Source: Acidobacteriaceae bacterium (GTDB lineage: Bacteria > Acidobacteriota > Terriglobia > Terriglobales > Acidobacteriaceae). Taken from it: a DNA stretch of 25,291 bases. The notes under the pieces are model-generated. The model searched no databases. It saw only the letters and a program-made list of their open reading frames with translations, and had not been told where the DNA came from. This document shows positions 1-7,639 of this stretch, piece by piece (position 1 is the stretch's first letter; each line of letters opens with the position of its first letter). The DNA lies in contig JAUTWY010000251.1 of NCBI GenBank assembly GCA_030838305.1, positions 1 through 25,291 of the forward strand, in the 5' to 3' direction. A program made the translations under genes and the position numbers.

Positions 1-44
1 GAGTGGGATAGGGTAAACCCCTGAGGGAATAAATTGGTCCGGTT

Positions 45-320
45 TTGGAACTTTCGACGGTACTTTGGGTTAACTCCTGGGTGTCCGGGAGGGAGATAGT
101 AGCATCTAATGAACTAATGAGCCTAAATGCGATGTCAGTCTTCGACGAGAAATATCGAGTGGTGGGCATTGAGGGCGACCGCTTGCTTCTACGAGGAGTG
201 CTTAGCGGGGCTGTGCTCACGATCCTCAACTCAGAGCCCGAGGTCCCCCTAACCCAGGAAGAATATCCGATCGGCAAGTTGATTGCTCTTACCGACCCGG
301 CCAGCGCGCCTGTGAACTAG
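45..320 (+). CDS. Small hypothetical protein
   Basis: I do not recognise this 91-residue product. The frame opens with TTG at 45 after an in-frame stop at 30-32. Internal ATG codons at 117 and 132 are equally possible starts, and the ATG at 132 would leave a compact 62-residue protein. The C-terminal half looks protein-like: a charged stretch (VVGIEGDRLLLRG), a small hydrophobic run (GAVLTIL), then a polar segment ending in PASAPVN. There is no signal peptide, membrane segment or cysteine motif. A GGGAGGGAG-type purine run at about 88-96 is rather far from the later starts to act as a ribosome site. The gene may belong to a transcript that starts left of the window. The coding call is tentative. 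Confidence 0.4.
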   Translation: MELSTVLWVNSWVSGREIVASNELMSLNAMSVFDEKYRVVGIEGDRLLLRGVLSGAVLTILNSEPEVPLTQEEYPIGKLIALTDPASAPVN

Positions 321-517
321 AGAGGCGATCCGCCCAAATTGGCTTGCCGCCTTCCTTCAAGCAGGGCTTCTTCAAAGTTCCCAGACATGATTGTTATTTG
401 TTATTTCGCCCCCTGTTTCGGGGAGAGAGGCCAGACGGGAAGTGGGGAATCTGCATCGTACTGGCGGGATCGGTAGCAGCGGAGTTAATCTAAATATGAG
501 GAATCTGAGGAGGAGGA

Positions 518-1771
518 GTGCGCTGCGGACGATGTGGCAATGACAACGCAGAGCCCAATCGCTTCTGCGGAATGTGCGGGGCGCCACTGGTAGCAAAGAA
601 TCAAGCGGATGGTCAGTCCTCCAGCACTGCTGCGGGAGGGAATGCTGCGCCTCGGCCGCCGGTGTCCGCGCCGCTTGTTTCTAAACCCGCACCGCAATCG
701 TCTTCCGTCACGGTTGCAAGTCTGAACGCGAGACCAGATGAGCGGCCCCAATCGCTGCACACGTATTCTCAGCCTGAACCCCGCCCGGAACCAGTGATCA
801 CGGGGCCTTCCTTTCTTGGTCTTAATACACCTTCGTTTGGCGCGGGCGGTGGAGTTCATCGTGATCGCCACGATTCATCTACCGGGCGCGATCCGCTTCG
901 GCCATCCTCCGGCAATCTGGACTACTTACTCGAAGACGAGGAAGAGCACAAAGGCGGTGGGGGCAAGCTGATACTCTTTGTTGTCGCACTCGCATTGGCC
1001 GGAGGATTCGGATACCTGCATTGGAAGAGCGGCGGTTTCGATTGGTTGAATGGCAGCGACAAAAAGGCGGCAGCCACAAAGCCAGCACCGGACGTTACGC
1101 AGGCTACTTCCGATTCCGCAGGCGCGCAGACGGGCGCAACTCCAAGTTCTTCGGTTCCTCCTCCCGCCGCCGCGGTTCCTGCGACCCCCCTACCCACGGA
1201 TAGCGCGCCCACGCCCGCGCCTTCCGCGGACGCGACTGCGGCTAATGCAACTTCACCAACTGCTTCGCAGCCTACAGATTCACAACCCTCTGCAGTGCCC
1301 ACACCAAATAATTCCAGCGCGGCATCAGACTCTTCGCCGCACTCTTCTGCTCCTGATTCGGACCAGCAGTCTGATGCGGAGGAGCCTCCGGTTGCCACGA
1401 AGGCTGTTCCGCGCAAGACCGCAAGTGCGAAGCCCTACGCTGCGAAACCTTCCGCGGGCAGTAAGCCTTATGATTCTGTGGGCGAGGCGGAGCGCTACAT
1501 CTACGGACGCGGTGTGAGCCAGGACTGCGATCATGGCCTGCGCCTGCTGAAGCCCTCCGCCGAGCAATCCAATCCCAAGGCGATGATTTCCCTCGGCGCC
1601 CTCTACTCAACCGGAACCTGTACTCCGCGCGACTTGCCGACGGCGTACCGCTGGTTCGCTATGGCTTTGCACCAGCAGCCCGACAACCAGGCATTGCAGA
1701 ATGACCTTCAGAAATTGTGGAGCCAGATGACTCCACCGGAACGTCAACTCGCCATCAAACTCAGCCAATAA
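518..1771 (+). CDS. Zinc-ribbon, single-TM, Sel1-repeat protein
   Basis: The GTG start at 518 is chosen because AGGAGG lies at 508-513, four bases upstream, and because the protein then opens directly with a zinc ribbon: C3-x2-C6 and C17-x2-C20. Residues 30-148 are a polar, low-complexity linker. Residues 150-167 form one hydrophobic membrane segment. Residues 180-318 are a long Pro/Ala/Ser/Thr-rich stretch. Residues 322-390 resemble a Sel1-like (TPR-related) repeat, with the signatures AERYIYGRG, AMISLGALYSTG and AYRWFAMAL. The inferred topology is a cytoplasmic zinc ribbon and an extracytoplasmic Sel1 module on a stalk. Zinc ribbons at the N-terminus of membrane proteins are common, and Sel1 repeats mediate protein contacts; the combined role is not known to me. 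Two Cys residues in the Sel1 part (C337, C368) could pair outside the membrane. Confidence 0.85.
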   Translation: MRCGRCGNDNAEPNRFCGMCGAPLVAKNQADGQSSSTAAGGNAAPRPPVSAPLVSKPAPQSSSVTVASLNARPDERPQSLHTYSQPEPRPEPVITGPSFLGLNTPSFGAGGGVHRDRHDSSTGRDPLRPSSGNLDYLLEDEEEHKGGGGKLILFVVALALAGGFGYLHWKSGGFDWLNGSDKKAAATKPAPDVTQATSDSAGAQTGATPSSSVPPPAAAVPATPLPTDSAPTPAPSADATAANATSPTASQPTDSQPSAVPTPNNSSAASDSSPHSSAPDSDQQSDAEEPPVATKAVPRKTASAKPYAAKPSAGSKPYDSVGEAERYIYGRGVSQDCDHGLRLLKPSAEQSNPKAMISLGALYSTGTCTPRDLPTAYRWFAMALHQQPDNQALQNDLQKLWSQMTPPERQLAIKLSQ

Positions 1772-1882
1772 GCCTACGTCGTTTTGCGATCAGCGCTCAC
1801 GGGATTTGGGCGCGGCGTCTCTCAGCAGGTGCGGGTGCAGGACAGATTTTCTCTTAGATAAATCTCCGTAGACAGGTTGGAA

Positions 1883-1914
1883 TCCCACCCTTCAAATAAG
1901 AATGAAGGGTGGGA
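1883..1914. repeat. Palindromic hairpin, REP-like, between convergent genes
   Basis: The arms 1883-1894 and 1903-1914 are perfect 12-base complements (TCCCACCCTTCA against TGAAGGGTGGGA) around an 8-base loop. The hairpin lies between the end of the zinc-ribbon gene and the end of the ABM gene on the other strand. There is no clear T-run on either side, so it is not a classic intrinsic terminator. It could still help end transcription of either gene, or be a copy of an interspersed palindrome. Confidence 0.65.
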
Positions 1915-1921
1915 CTCGGCT

Positions 1922-2245
1922 TCAAGCGGCTTTATCTGCAGCGACTTTGTGCATGGTGGAAGTGTGGACATCAAAGGTCCGCACCTCGGGTGCAGTTTCG
2001 AGCAGGTGTTGTAAGGTTTTCTGCACGGTGTCGAATTGTTCGCGGGCGTAGCGATGGGCATCCTCTCGACTCTTCCAGAAGCTGAGTGCGAGGACTCGAT
2101 TCGGATCCGTGTCGGAGACGATTACGGTCTCGTCCAGGAATCCGGCCTGCCTCTTCAAAATGGGCAGGACCTTGTCATCGATGATGTTGCAAAGCTCACG
2201 TGCTTTTCCGGATTTGCTGGTAATTTCAACTACTCGGGTGTACAT
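1922..2245 (-). CDS. ABM-domain (antibiotic biosynthesis monooxygenase-like) protein
   Basis: The 107-residue protein is the length of a single dimeric alpha/beta-barrel (ABM) domain. The pattern fits that family: an opening strand MYTRVVEITSKSGKA, a helix carrying the carboxyl-rich segment NIIDDKVLPILKRQ, the strand GFLDETVIVS, then RVLALSFWKSREDAHRYAREQF. FWKS.E.A..Y is the typical family signature after the third strand. Such proteins act as small cofactor-poor oxygenases, haem-degrading enzymes or stress proteins, and the substrate cannot be read from sequence. The ATG at 2245 follows a good AAAGGAG site about seven bases away. A cupin gene lies 188 bases upstream on the same strand, so the two may be co-transcribed. 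No signal peptide is visible, so the protein is probably cytoplasmic. Confidence 0.85.
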   Translation of the reverse strand: MYTRVVEITSKSGKARELCNIIDDKVLPILKRQAGFLDETVIVSDTDPNRVLALSFWKSREDAHRYAREQFDTVQKTLQHLLETAPEVRTFDVHTSTMHKVAADKAA

Positions 2246-2433
2246 GGATAAACTCCTTTCGGTTGGGGAACACAGGGAAAGGAACGTCGCGCAGAGTGCG
2301 CGGCGACCACGATTGTTTCTTGGAATACCACCAACCTACGCCCAAGGCTTGGCGGTGTCAATTGCCCGAAACTGGTGCAGGTGTGATTATCAGCTGTTCT
2401 GTTGGACGCGATCGCTGCCCCAACTGCAGAGTT

Positions 2434-2799
2434 CTAAGTTTGGTCTCGGTGAACGGTATCCAGGGAGAAAGCTGGTAGGCACACCGCAATGTATTCGGCT
2501 CCGCCGTCGTGCGGAGTGGAGTAGCGGACCCACTCGCCTGCGTGGACGATTACGGCCTGCCCGGCAGCGATATCAAGGGAACCGTTCTTATGTTCGACGC
2601 GCAAGCTGCCTTTGAGGACAATTGTGAACTCGTCGAATGCGGGAGTTTGGCCGGGTTCAAGCCATCCGGCGGGACTGCGCATGTGGGCGACACTGGCGGC
2701 GCAGGTCTGAGAGTTGACGCGTCCGACGTATTCGTCGATGACCTTGGGTTTGTTGCCCGCGGACTGGATGCGCGTGGGTTGCGGGATCAGAGTAGGCAT
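2434..2799 (-). CDS. Cupin-domain protein with degenerate metal site
   Basis: This is a 121-residue single-domain cupin. The family core is seen at residues 49-72 (PGQTPAFDEFTIVLKGSLRVEH, cupin motif 1) and about 79-96 (AGQAVIVHAGEWVRYSTP, motif 2). Typical cupins carry HxH and a Glu in motif 1. Here the HxH is replaced by a non-His segment, while Glu57 and one His (H86) remain, so metal binding may be lost or altered. The role could be small-ligand sensing or isomerisation; I cannot assign a substrate. The start at 2799 is the only reasonable ATG, but no clear Shine-Dalgarno site precedes it. The neighbouring ABM gene lies downstream on the same strand, a pairing of two small beta-barrel proteins that may act on one metabolite (inference). 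Confidence 0.8.
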   Translation of the reverse strand: MPTLIPQPTRIQSAGNKPKVIDEYVGRVNSQTCAASVAHMRSPAGWLEPGQTPAFDEFTIVLKGSLRVEHKNGSLDIAAGQAVIVHAGEWVRYSTPHDGGAEYIAVCLPAFSLDTVHRDQT

Positions 2800-2889
2800 G
2801 GGGTGGGTTCTCGGGCCCAGTTCTCAGCGTTGCGGACTCTTGTCTTCATGGATTTGAGAACTTGTTTCAACCTGAGAGCATGAGTTTAA

Positions 2890-2923
2890 CTCGGCGGAGA
2901 GATTTGGAAAACTCTCCGCCGAG
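2890..2923 (-). terminator. Strong hairpin downstream of the PGTP-tail gene
   Basis: Perfect 12-base arms at 2890-2901 and 2912-2923 (CTCGGCGGAGAG against CTCTCCGCCGAG) enclose a 10-base loop. The hairpin lies 30 bases past the stop of the minus-strand gene ending at 2954 and before the cupin start at 2799. On the minus strand it is followed by TTAAACTC, a weak T-tract, so termination is plausible but not classic. Confidence 0.55.
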
Positions 2924-2953
2924 CCTAGCTCTGACAGATATCCTTCAGCCGGC

Positions 2954-4057
2954 TTATGGACAGAGATGCGTTGTGGACGGAGTCGCGGGGATGCCTGGGA
3001 TGTGAATAGCTGGGGTTCCGGGCGAGTCGCCGATGGCGGGCGTGCCGGGGATGTCGATGTCCGGAGTGCCAGGGGTGCCGGGCGTTTCGCAGAAAGTTGG
3101 ACCGTTGTCCGAGGGTTGGGGTGGCGTTGGTTGCGGACGCTGGACGATAGGCTGCTCTTGTGCTGGATGCTGTTCGGCGTCGCGGATGGCATCGGCGACC
3201 TCGTCCTGCTGCAAAGAGATCGGATGTTGCAGGACCATCTCGACAGGCGCGCCTACGTCGAGAAAGAAATGGTGAGTGTTTAAAACGAGCGCAAGCGAGG
3301 CGATACCACCCGCTGCCAAACCGATTGCGCCCCCAATCGCCATGCTCTTCACTCGGTCGGGAGGAAAAGTAAAGGTCGAGATGTTGTTCATGCATCCCGG
3401 CGTTGGGACCCCGCAACTGGGTGGCAGCGAGGTGTTGATGGTGGTGCCTTGCGAACTGCTCAGAGCACGCCCGATTAAGGTGCCGAGGCCGAGTCCGGCC
3501 GCGGGCAGTGCGAAAGCTCCGATCATGCGGCCTTTGCCGGGATCTTTCAGGGCGTAGCCGTCGCTACTCTCGAGGGCTATAGGGCCTGCGATGGGGGTTA
3601 CGTAGCCGTCGGGAAAAGTGATCGACATCGATTGCAGATGGATTTCCCCGCGGCCGCCCCTGCGCTCGAACTTGTCGACTTTTCCCTGAACAAAAGTGCC
3701 GGGTGGGATTACGACCTCGTTGCCTGAGGTGACCGGGGAAGTGGTTTGTGCATAGATGTCGTCGCCGCGATGAACGTAGCGAGTCTGAATCGGTTGCGTC
3801 AGCACTAGAGCGATCCGAGTGCCGGCGGGAACTGAAACGATGGCGGCAGTGGGAGCCGGGGCAGCGGATGCGACTGGGTCCGGTGTAGCGGATTGTGAAT
3901 CCCGCGTCTGAGGGGTTGGAGTCGATTGTTGGGCGAAACTGGCGATGGTTAGCAGCAGGGTTGTGGTGAGGACGAAGGTTTGGTTGATTTGTGTCTTGGC
4001 CAGACTGCGAAAATCGGACTTGGTTCGGAGCCTGTGACTGCGATGCTTTGCAGACAT
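2954..4057 (-). CDS. Secreted protein with TrbI/VirB10-like core and PGTP-repeat tail
   Basis: The start at 4057 is favoured over one 63 codons upstream because AGGAGG lies at 4064-4069, six bases before the ATG, and the protein then begins with a basic region and a signal-peptide-like hydrophobic stretch (residues 28-42, ending SFAQQ). Mature residues 76-165 (VPAGTRIALVLTQPI, then VVIPPGTFVQGKVDKF and MSITFPDGYVTPIAG) resemble the order of elements in the VirB10/TrbI barrel domain; this is pattern recognition, not a search. Two glycine-rich hydrophobic segments follow at about 178-200 and 238-260, and could insert in or cross a membrane. The last 45 residues (323-366) are built of PGTP/PGIP units between C323 and C366. 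The protein is probably in the periplasm or envelope. No type IV secretion genes are nearby, so conjugation is not implied. Confidence 0.75.
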   Translation of the reverse strand: MSAKHRSHRLRTKSDFRSLAKTQINQTFVLTTTLLLTIASFAQQSTPTPQTRDSQSATPDPVASAAPAPTAAIVSVPAGTRIALVLTQPIQTRYVHRGDDIYAQTTSPVTSGNEVVIPPGTFVQGKVDKFERRGGRGEIHLQSMSITFPDGYVTPIAGPIALESSDGYALKDPGKGRMIGAFALPAAGLGLGTLIGRALSSSQGTTINTSLPPSCGVPTPGCMNNISTFTFPPDRVKSMAIGGAIGLAAGGIASLALVLNTHHFFLDVGAPVEMVLQHPISLQQDEVADAIRDAEQHPAQEQPIVQRPQPTPPQPSDNGPTFCETPGTPGTPDIDIPGTPAIGDSPGTPAIHIPGIPATPSTTHLCP

Positions 4058-4272
4058 TTGGTACCTCCTGTGGAAGGTTGAAGCCTTCCCGTCCAGTGGC
4101 GGTGAGAGCGGTATTCCGCTCCCTAGATCATTGGACCTCAAGCTTGGCGCGAAGTTGTATCGAGATTCGTGAAGAATTGAAAAGAGTTTGTAATGATGCA
4201 AGGTCCGTCGGTGGGAATCAGAAAGTGACTTAATCGACAAAAGCATCCGGAAATTCTGCTGGCTCCATCGTT

Positions 4273-4278
4273 TACAAT
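4273..4278 (+). promoter_or_regulatory. Candidate -10 box (TACAAT) for rph
   Basis: TTTACAAT ends eight bases before the rph ATG at 4287. If it acts as a -10 element, transcription would begin only 0-3 bases before the start codon, giving a leaderless or nearly leaderless mRNA. This agrees with the lack of a Shine-Dalgarno sequence there. No convincing -35 box was found. Confidence 0.35.
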
Positions 4279-4286
4279 CCTCGCTT

Positions 4287-5024
4287 ATGTTCTATCGTTC
4301 TGATAATCGCCTTGTTGACCAGTTGCGGCCTGTCGTGATCACTCCGGATTTTATTACCACGGCGGAAGGGTCGGTGTTGATTGAGGTAGGAAACACGCGG
4401 GTAATTTGTACCGCTTCGATTGAAGAGACCGTGCCGCCGTTCATGCGGAACTCGGGCAAGGGGTGGATCTCGAGTGAGTACGCCATGATTCCGCGGGCCA
4501 CGCTGACGCGGACAGCGCGCGAAGTAGCGAAGGGCCGGCCAAGCGGGCGGACGCATGAGATTCAGCGGCTGATTGGGAGATCACTGCGAGCAGTGACTGA
4601 TTTGGCGCGTCTCGGGGAACGCACGATCTGGATCGACTGCGATGTGATACAGGCCGATGGCGGGACCCGCACTGCTTCGATTACGGGCGCGTTCGTGGCG
4701 CTTGGTTTGGCGCTGGAAAAATTGGTGGAAGCTGGAACTTTGACGTCGGTTCCGTTGAGAGATTTTGTGGCGGCGGTGAGCGTAGGAATTGTTGATGGCG
4801 AAGTATTGCTCGACCTTTGTTATGAGGAAGACTCGCGCGCCGATGTGGACATGAATTTTGTGATGACGGCGGGACACAAGATGGTGGAAGTGCAGGCGAC
4901 CGCGGAACGGCAAGCATTTGATGAAGCGCAGTTCGCGAAGATGATGGCGTTCGCTAGGCAGGGAGTTCAGGCGCTGATCGCCAAGCAGCAGGGCGTGTTG
5001 AGCGGGCTGACGCTAAGGCAGTGA
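4287..5024 (+). CDS. rph: Ribonuclease PH
   Basis: RNase PH is a phosphate-dependent 3'-5' exoribonuclease that trims the 3' ends of tRNA precursors and helps degrade rRNA; it acts as a ring-shaped hexamer in the cytoplasm. The 245 residues match the usual length of about 240. Diagnostic segments are R-x-DNR near the N-terminus (FYRSDNRLVDQLRPV), the EGSVLIEVGNTRVICTAS strand, the RNA/phosphate region PRATLTRTAREVAKGRPSGR, and GGTRTASITGAFVAL. The Asp pair in the later DADVDMNFVMT-like segment (RADVDMNFVMT) is also retained. The C-terminus is complete. No ribosome site is apparent and a -10-like box sits just upstream, suggesting a leaderless mRNA. In many bacteria rph lies beside an ITP pyrophosphatase gene; here the next gene is a convergent permease, so it seems monocistronic. 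Confidence 0.97.
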   Translation: MFYRSDNRLVDQLRPVVITPDFITTAEGSVLIEVGNTRVICTASIEETVPPFMRNSGKGWISSEYAMIPRATLTRTAREVAKGRPSGRTHEIQRLIGRSLRAVTDLARLGERTIWIDCDVIQADGGTRTASITGAFVALGLALEKLVEAGTLTSVPLRDFVAAVSVGIVDGEVLLDLCYEEDSRADVDMNFVMTAGHKMVEVQATAERQAFDEAQFAKMMAFARQGVQALIAKQQGVLSGLTLRQ

Positions 5025-5128
5025 GTGCGCCAACCTCAGGGGCGGAGGGCCGACTTGGTAGAAGGCTTATCGCAGCGCTAAAGCGCCGCGCCGCGCAAAA
5101 TTAAGAATCGCGACTACCGTTCCCGTCC

Positions 5129-6379
5129 TCATTCATAGCGCAGGCTCTCGATGGGGTCCAAGCGGGCGGCGTGGAGGGCGGGAATCATGCCGCTAATGAT
5201 GCCCACCAGACTGAGAATAATCGTCGCCACCGCCAGACTGCTTATATTGATGTGGAGGTGGATGTCGCCGGCCTGGAGGTTGTCGCCGAAAGCGCTCATC
5301 AGCGGCAAAGCCCCTACACCCCAGGAAATGATGTAAGCAATCGCGATTCCGGCTAGCCCTCCGGCAAAGGTGATAGCCAAAGCTTCCGCGAGAAATTGAA
5401 AAAGAATGTGGGCTTTGTGTGCGCCCAAGGCTTTTTCGATGCCGATCTCGCGGGTGCGCTGCTGCACTGAGACGAGCATGATGTTCATCAGGCCGATGCC
5501 GCCGATGCCTAAAGTGAGCGCGCCGATGAAGGCCAGAAGAAGTTTTAGCGCGGTGGTTACGACCGTGAACTCGTCAAAGTCTTGCTTGAAGTCGGCCATG
5601 AACACGGCGCGGCGGTCGTCGGAACGGAAATTGTGGTGTCCGGCCAGCACGGAGCGAACGACGCGAGTCAGTTGCTGGTGGTTCTCGCCTTCATAGTCCA
5701 TGAACAGACCGCTGATGTATCTCGTATCAAAGAGGTCGCCCATGGCGCTGAAAGGGATAGCGACAAGAGTATTGTCATTGTCATCGCCGCCCTGGACTTT
5801 GCGTTGATAGACACCCACGACTTCAAAGCTCAGGCCATTGATGCGGATGGATTGTCCTAAAGGCGGCACGCCGGAGAAGAGCCGGCGGCGGGCTTCGTCT
5901 CCGATTACCGCTACGCGCGCGCGCTCTAGTTGATCTTCTTCGCTAAGGCCTCGGCCGATAGCGATCCCGAATCCGCGGATGCGCTCGTAGACAGGATAGA
6001 CTCCGGTTAAAAACAGATTCGTGAAGGTGCGAGTGTCATGCTGAATGCTGACGCCATTGCGTTTGTCGAAGATGGGAGTGACGCCTTTGATCATGGGCAC
6101 TTCGTTGCGGATGTAATCGACGTCAGCGACCTGAAGGCGAACTTCACTCCCGGCCTTGGCGCCTCCGGCCTGTAGTGAAGTGCGGCCGGGGAAGACTCCA
6201 ATCACATCGGTTCCCCAAGAAGCGAAGATCAAGTTGATGGCGTGCTCGAAGCCCGAGCCGAAGGCCAGCAGGATGACAACGGTGGCGATTCCCCAAGCCA
6301 TGCCAAGCATGGTCAACGCGGTGCGGCGGCGGTTGTGCTGCATCGCACCGAGAGCTTCCTTCAATAGATCGCGCGTCAT
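5129..6379 (-). CDS. MacB-like ABC transporter permease (second of pair)
   Basis: The 416 residues have the layout of the MacB/FtsX-type permease superfamily: an N-terminal membrane helix at about residues 20-45, a large extracytoplasmic MacB_PCD-like domain (about 45-270), and three C-terminal membrane helices with the FtsX signature (GGIGLMNIMLVSVQQRTREIGI, then ALGAHKAHILFQFLAEAL). It ends in the family-typical PIESLRYE. The substrate could be a peptide, lipoprotein, lipid or drug and cannot be told from sequence. The ATG lies three bases after the stop of the upstream permease gene, and its AGGAG site is inside that gene's last codons, so translation is probably coupled. No ATP-binding subunit or membrane-fusion protein gene is in the window, so these must act with an ATPase encoded elsewhere. 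Confidence 0.92.
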   Translation of the reverse strand: MTRDLLKEALGAMQHNRRRTALTMLGMAWGIATVVILLAFGSGFEHAINLIFASWGTDVIGVFPGRTSLQAGGAKAGSEVRLQVADVDYIRNEVPMIKGVTPIFDKRNGVSIQHDTRTFTNLFLTGVYPVYERIRGFGIAIGRGLSEEDQLERARVAVIGDEARRRLFSGVPPLGQSIRINGLSFEVVGVYQRKVQGGDDNDNTLVAIPFSAMGDLFDTRYISGLFMDYEGENHQQLTRVVRSVLAGHHNFRSDDRRAVFMADFKQDFDEFTVVTTALKLLLAFIGALTLGIGGIGLMNIMLVSVQQRTREIGIEKALGAHKAHILFQFLAEALAITFAGGLAGIAIAYIISWGVGALPLMSAFGDNLQAGDIHLHINISSLAVATIILSLVGIISGMIPALHAARLDPIESLRYE

Positions 6380-6382
6380 AAT

Positions 6383-7639
6383 TTACTCCTGGCGCAAGGC
6401 TTCGACCGGTTCAAGCATGGCCGCCTTGCGGGCTGGATAAAGGCCGGCGGTGATGCCAGCCAGTGCCAATGAGAGCACCGCACCGACGGCGGACACCGGT
6501 ACGATACGCGGCGTATCGAACCCCTGCGGGAGATTCACTCCCGAGAGCAGATGGATGATGAGCATGGCGGCGCCTACGCCGAGCGCTCCGCTTAGCAGCG
6601 TAAGAAACGCGCCTTCCAAAAAGAACTGAAACAGAATGTTGCGGTTGGTGGCACCCAAGGCTTTGCGCAACCCAATCTCGCGGGTGCGTTCAGTCACAGC
6701 GACCAGCATGATGTTGATAATTCCAATCGCACCCAGGGCCAGCGTGACCAGACCAACGCCGCCGAGGAACCAGTCCATCGCGGTGAAGATTTTTCCCATG
6801 GTTTTCTGGTTCTTAACCGTGTCCCATTCTTCCCAGATGTCCTTTGCTTCAGGATCGAAGCCGCCGTGGTTGCGGGCGACAATCCGATGGAGTTCGTCTT
6901 TGGCCGCTTCATTTTCGTCGAAGGTGCGAGGCTGGTAATTCAGAAAAGAAATCGCATTGCCTTCCTTCGAGTTGTCGCCTTTGAGTGGGAAGAGTTCCCG
7001 CATAGTGTTAAAGGGGACGAAGATGCGAATGTTGGTTGAGTTCTGTTCTTCGTTGCCGATCATGGAGAGCATGCCGATCACTTGGAACCGGACCCCATTG
7101 AGCAGGATGCTGTTGCCGACGGCGGGACGCCCGGGAAACAGATTGCGAGTCATTTCGCGGCCTAGGATACAAACACGGCGGCGCTGTTCGTTATCCTCAT
7201 CATTGAGCCACCGCCCCACCTGCAAAGGGATCGTGCGCACCAGGCTGAAGACGGGAGGAACGCCGGAGACCTGGCCGTTGGTGCTGGTGTAATCGCTTAC
7301 AGCGCGAATGTCATCGCGCGCGATCACGGGAGAAATGTGCAAGGCGAGCGAGGATTCCTTTTGGATCGCAACATAGTCGTCATAGGTGAGATTGAACCAT
7401 CGCATGGAGTTGAAGCTGCCTTCGACGGCGGGGGCGCGTCCCCCGAACAAGAAGATGATGTTCTTGCCGAAGGTCTCGAGTTGACGGCGGTTGCCATTGC
7501 GGAAACCCTCGCCCACGCCGGCAAGCAGCAACAGCGATCCCACGCCCCAGGCAATGCCGAACATGGTAAGGAACGAGCGCAGCTTATGCGCCCACAGGGT
7601 GCGCAGGGTCTGACTGAAGATATCCACGAGAGTGCGCAT
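6383..7639 (-). CDS. MacB-like ABC transporter permease (first of pair)
   Basis: This 418-residue protein is a paralogue-like partner of the gene that follows it. It shows the same order: an N-terminal helix (LRSFLTMFGIAWGVGSLLLLAGVG), a MacB_PCD periplasmic domain to about residue 280, then the FtsX core (GAIGIINIMLVAVTERTREIGLRKALGA) with further helices, ending in PVEALRQE. The ATG at 7639 is preceded by AAGGG six bases upstream. The two genes form one unit, and together would make a heterodimeric permease. Acidobacteria often carry many such pairs with an ATPase next to them; here the gene upstream in the transcription direction is instead a divergently oriented histidine kinase, with 492 bases between. 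Confidence 0.92.
   Translation of the reverse strand: MRTLVDIFSQTLRTLWAHKLRSFLTMFGIAWGVGSLLLLAGVGEGFRNGNRRQLETFGKNIIFLFGGRAPAVEGSFNSMRWFNLTYDDYVAIQKESSLALHISPVIARDDIRAVSDYTSTNGQVSGVPPVFSLVRTIPLQVGRWLNDEDNEQRRRVCILGREMTRNLFPGRPAVGNSILLNGVRFQVIGMLSMIGNEEQNSTNIRIFVPFNTMRELFPLKGDNSKEGNAISFLNYQPRTFDENEAAKDELHRIVARNHGGFDPEAKDIWEEWDTVKNQKTMGKIFTAMDWFLGGVGLVTLALGAIGIINIMLVAVTERTREIGLRKALGATNRNILFQFFLEGAFLTLLSGALGVGAAMLIIHLLSGVNLPQGFDTPRIVPVSAVGAVLSLALAGITAGLYPARKAAMLEPVEALRQE

Noticed and set aside
485..871. Long minus-strand open frame opposite the zinc-ribbon gene
   Set aside because: Arg-rich shadow of a high-GC gene; no start signal and no domain pattern, while the plus strand gives a clear zinc ribbon.
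922..1517. Open frames on both strands in the linker region of the zinc-ribbon gene
   Set aside because: They arise from the low-complexity Pro/Ala/Ser/Thr coding region and show no family likeness.
2109..2615. 168-codon plus-strand frame across ABM and cupin genes
   Set aside because: Runs antisense to two recognisable domains and has shadow-type composition.
2954..4057. Type IV secretion or conjugation component
   Set aside because: The middle resembles VirB10/TrbI in pattern only, and no other secretion or transfer gene is present.
5065..5100. Short GC-rich hairpin between rph and the permease gene
   Set aside because: Only a 4-5 base stem with a tiny loop and no T-run; too weak to call a terminator.
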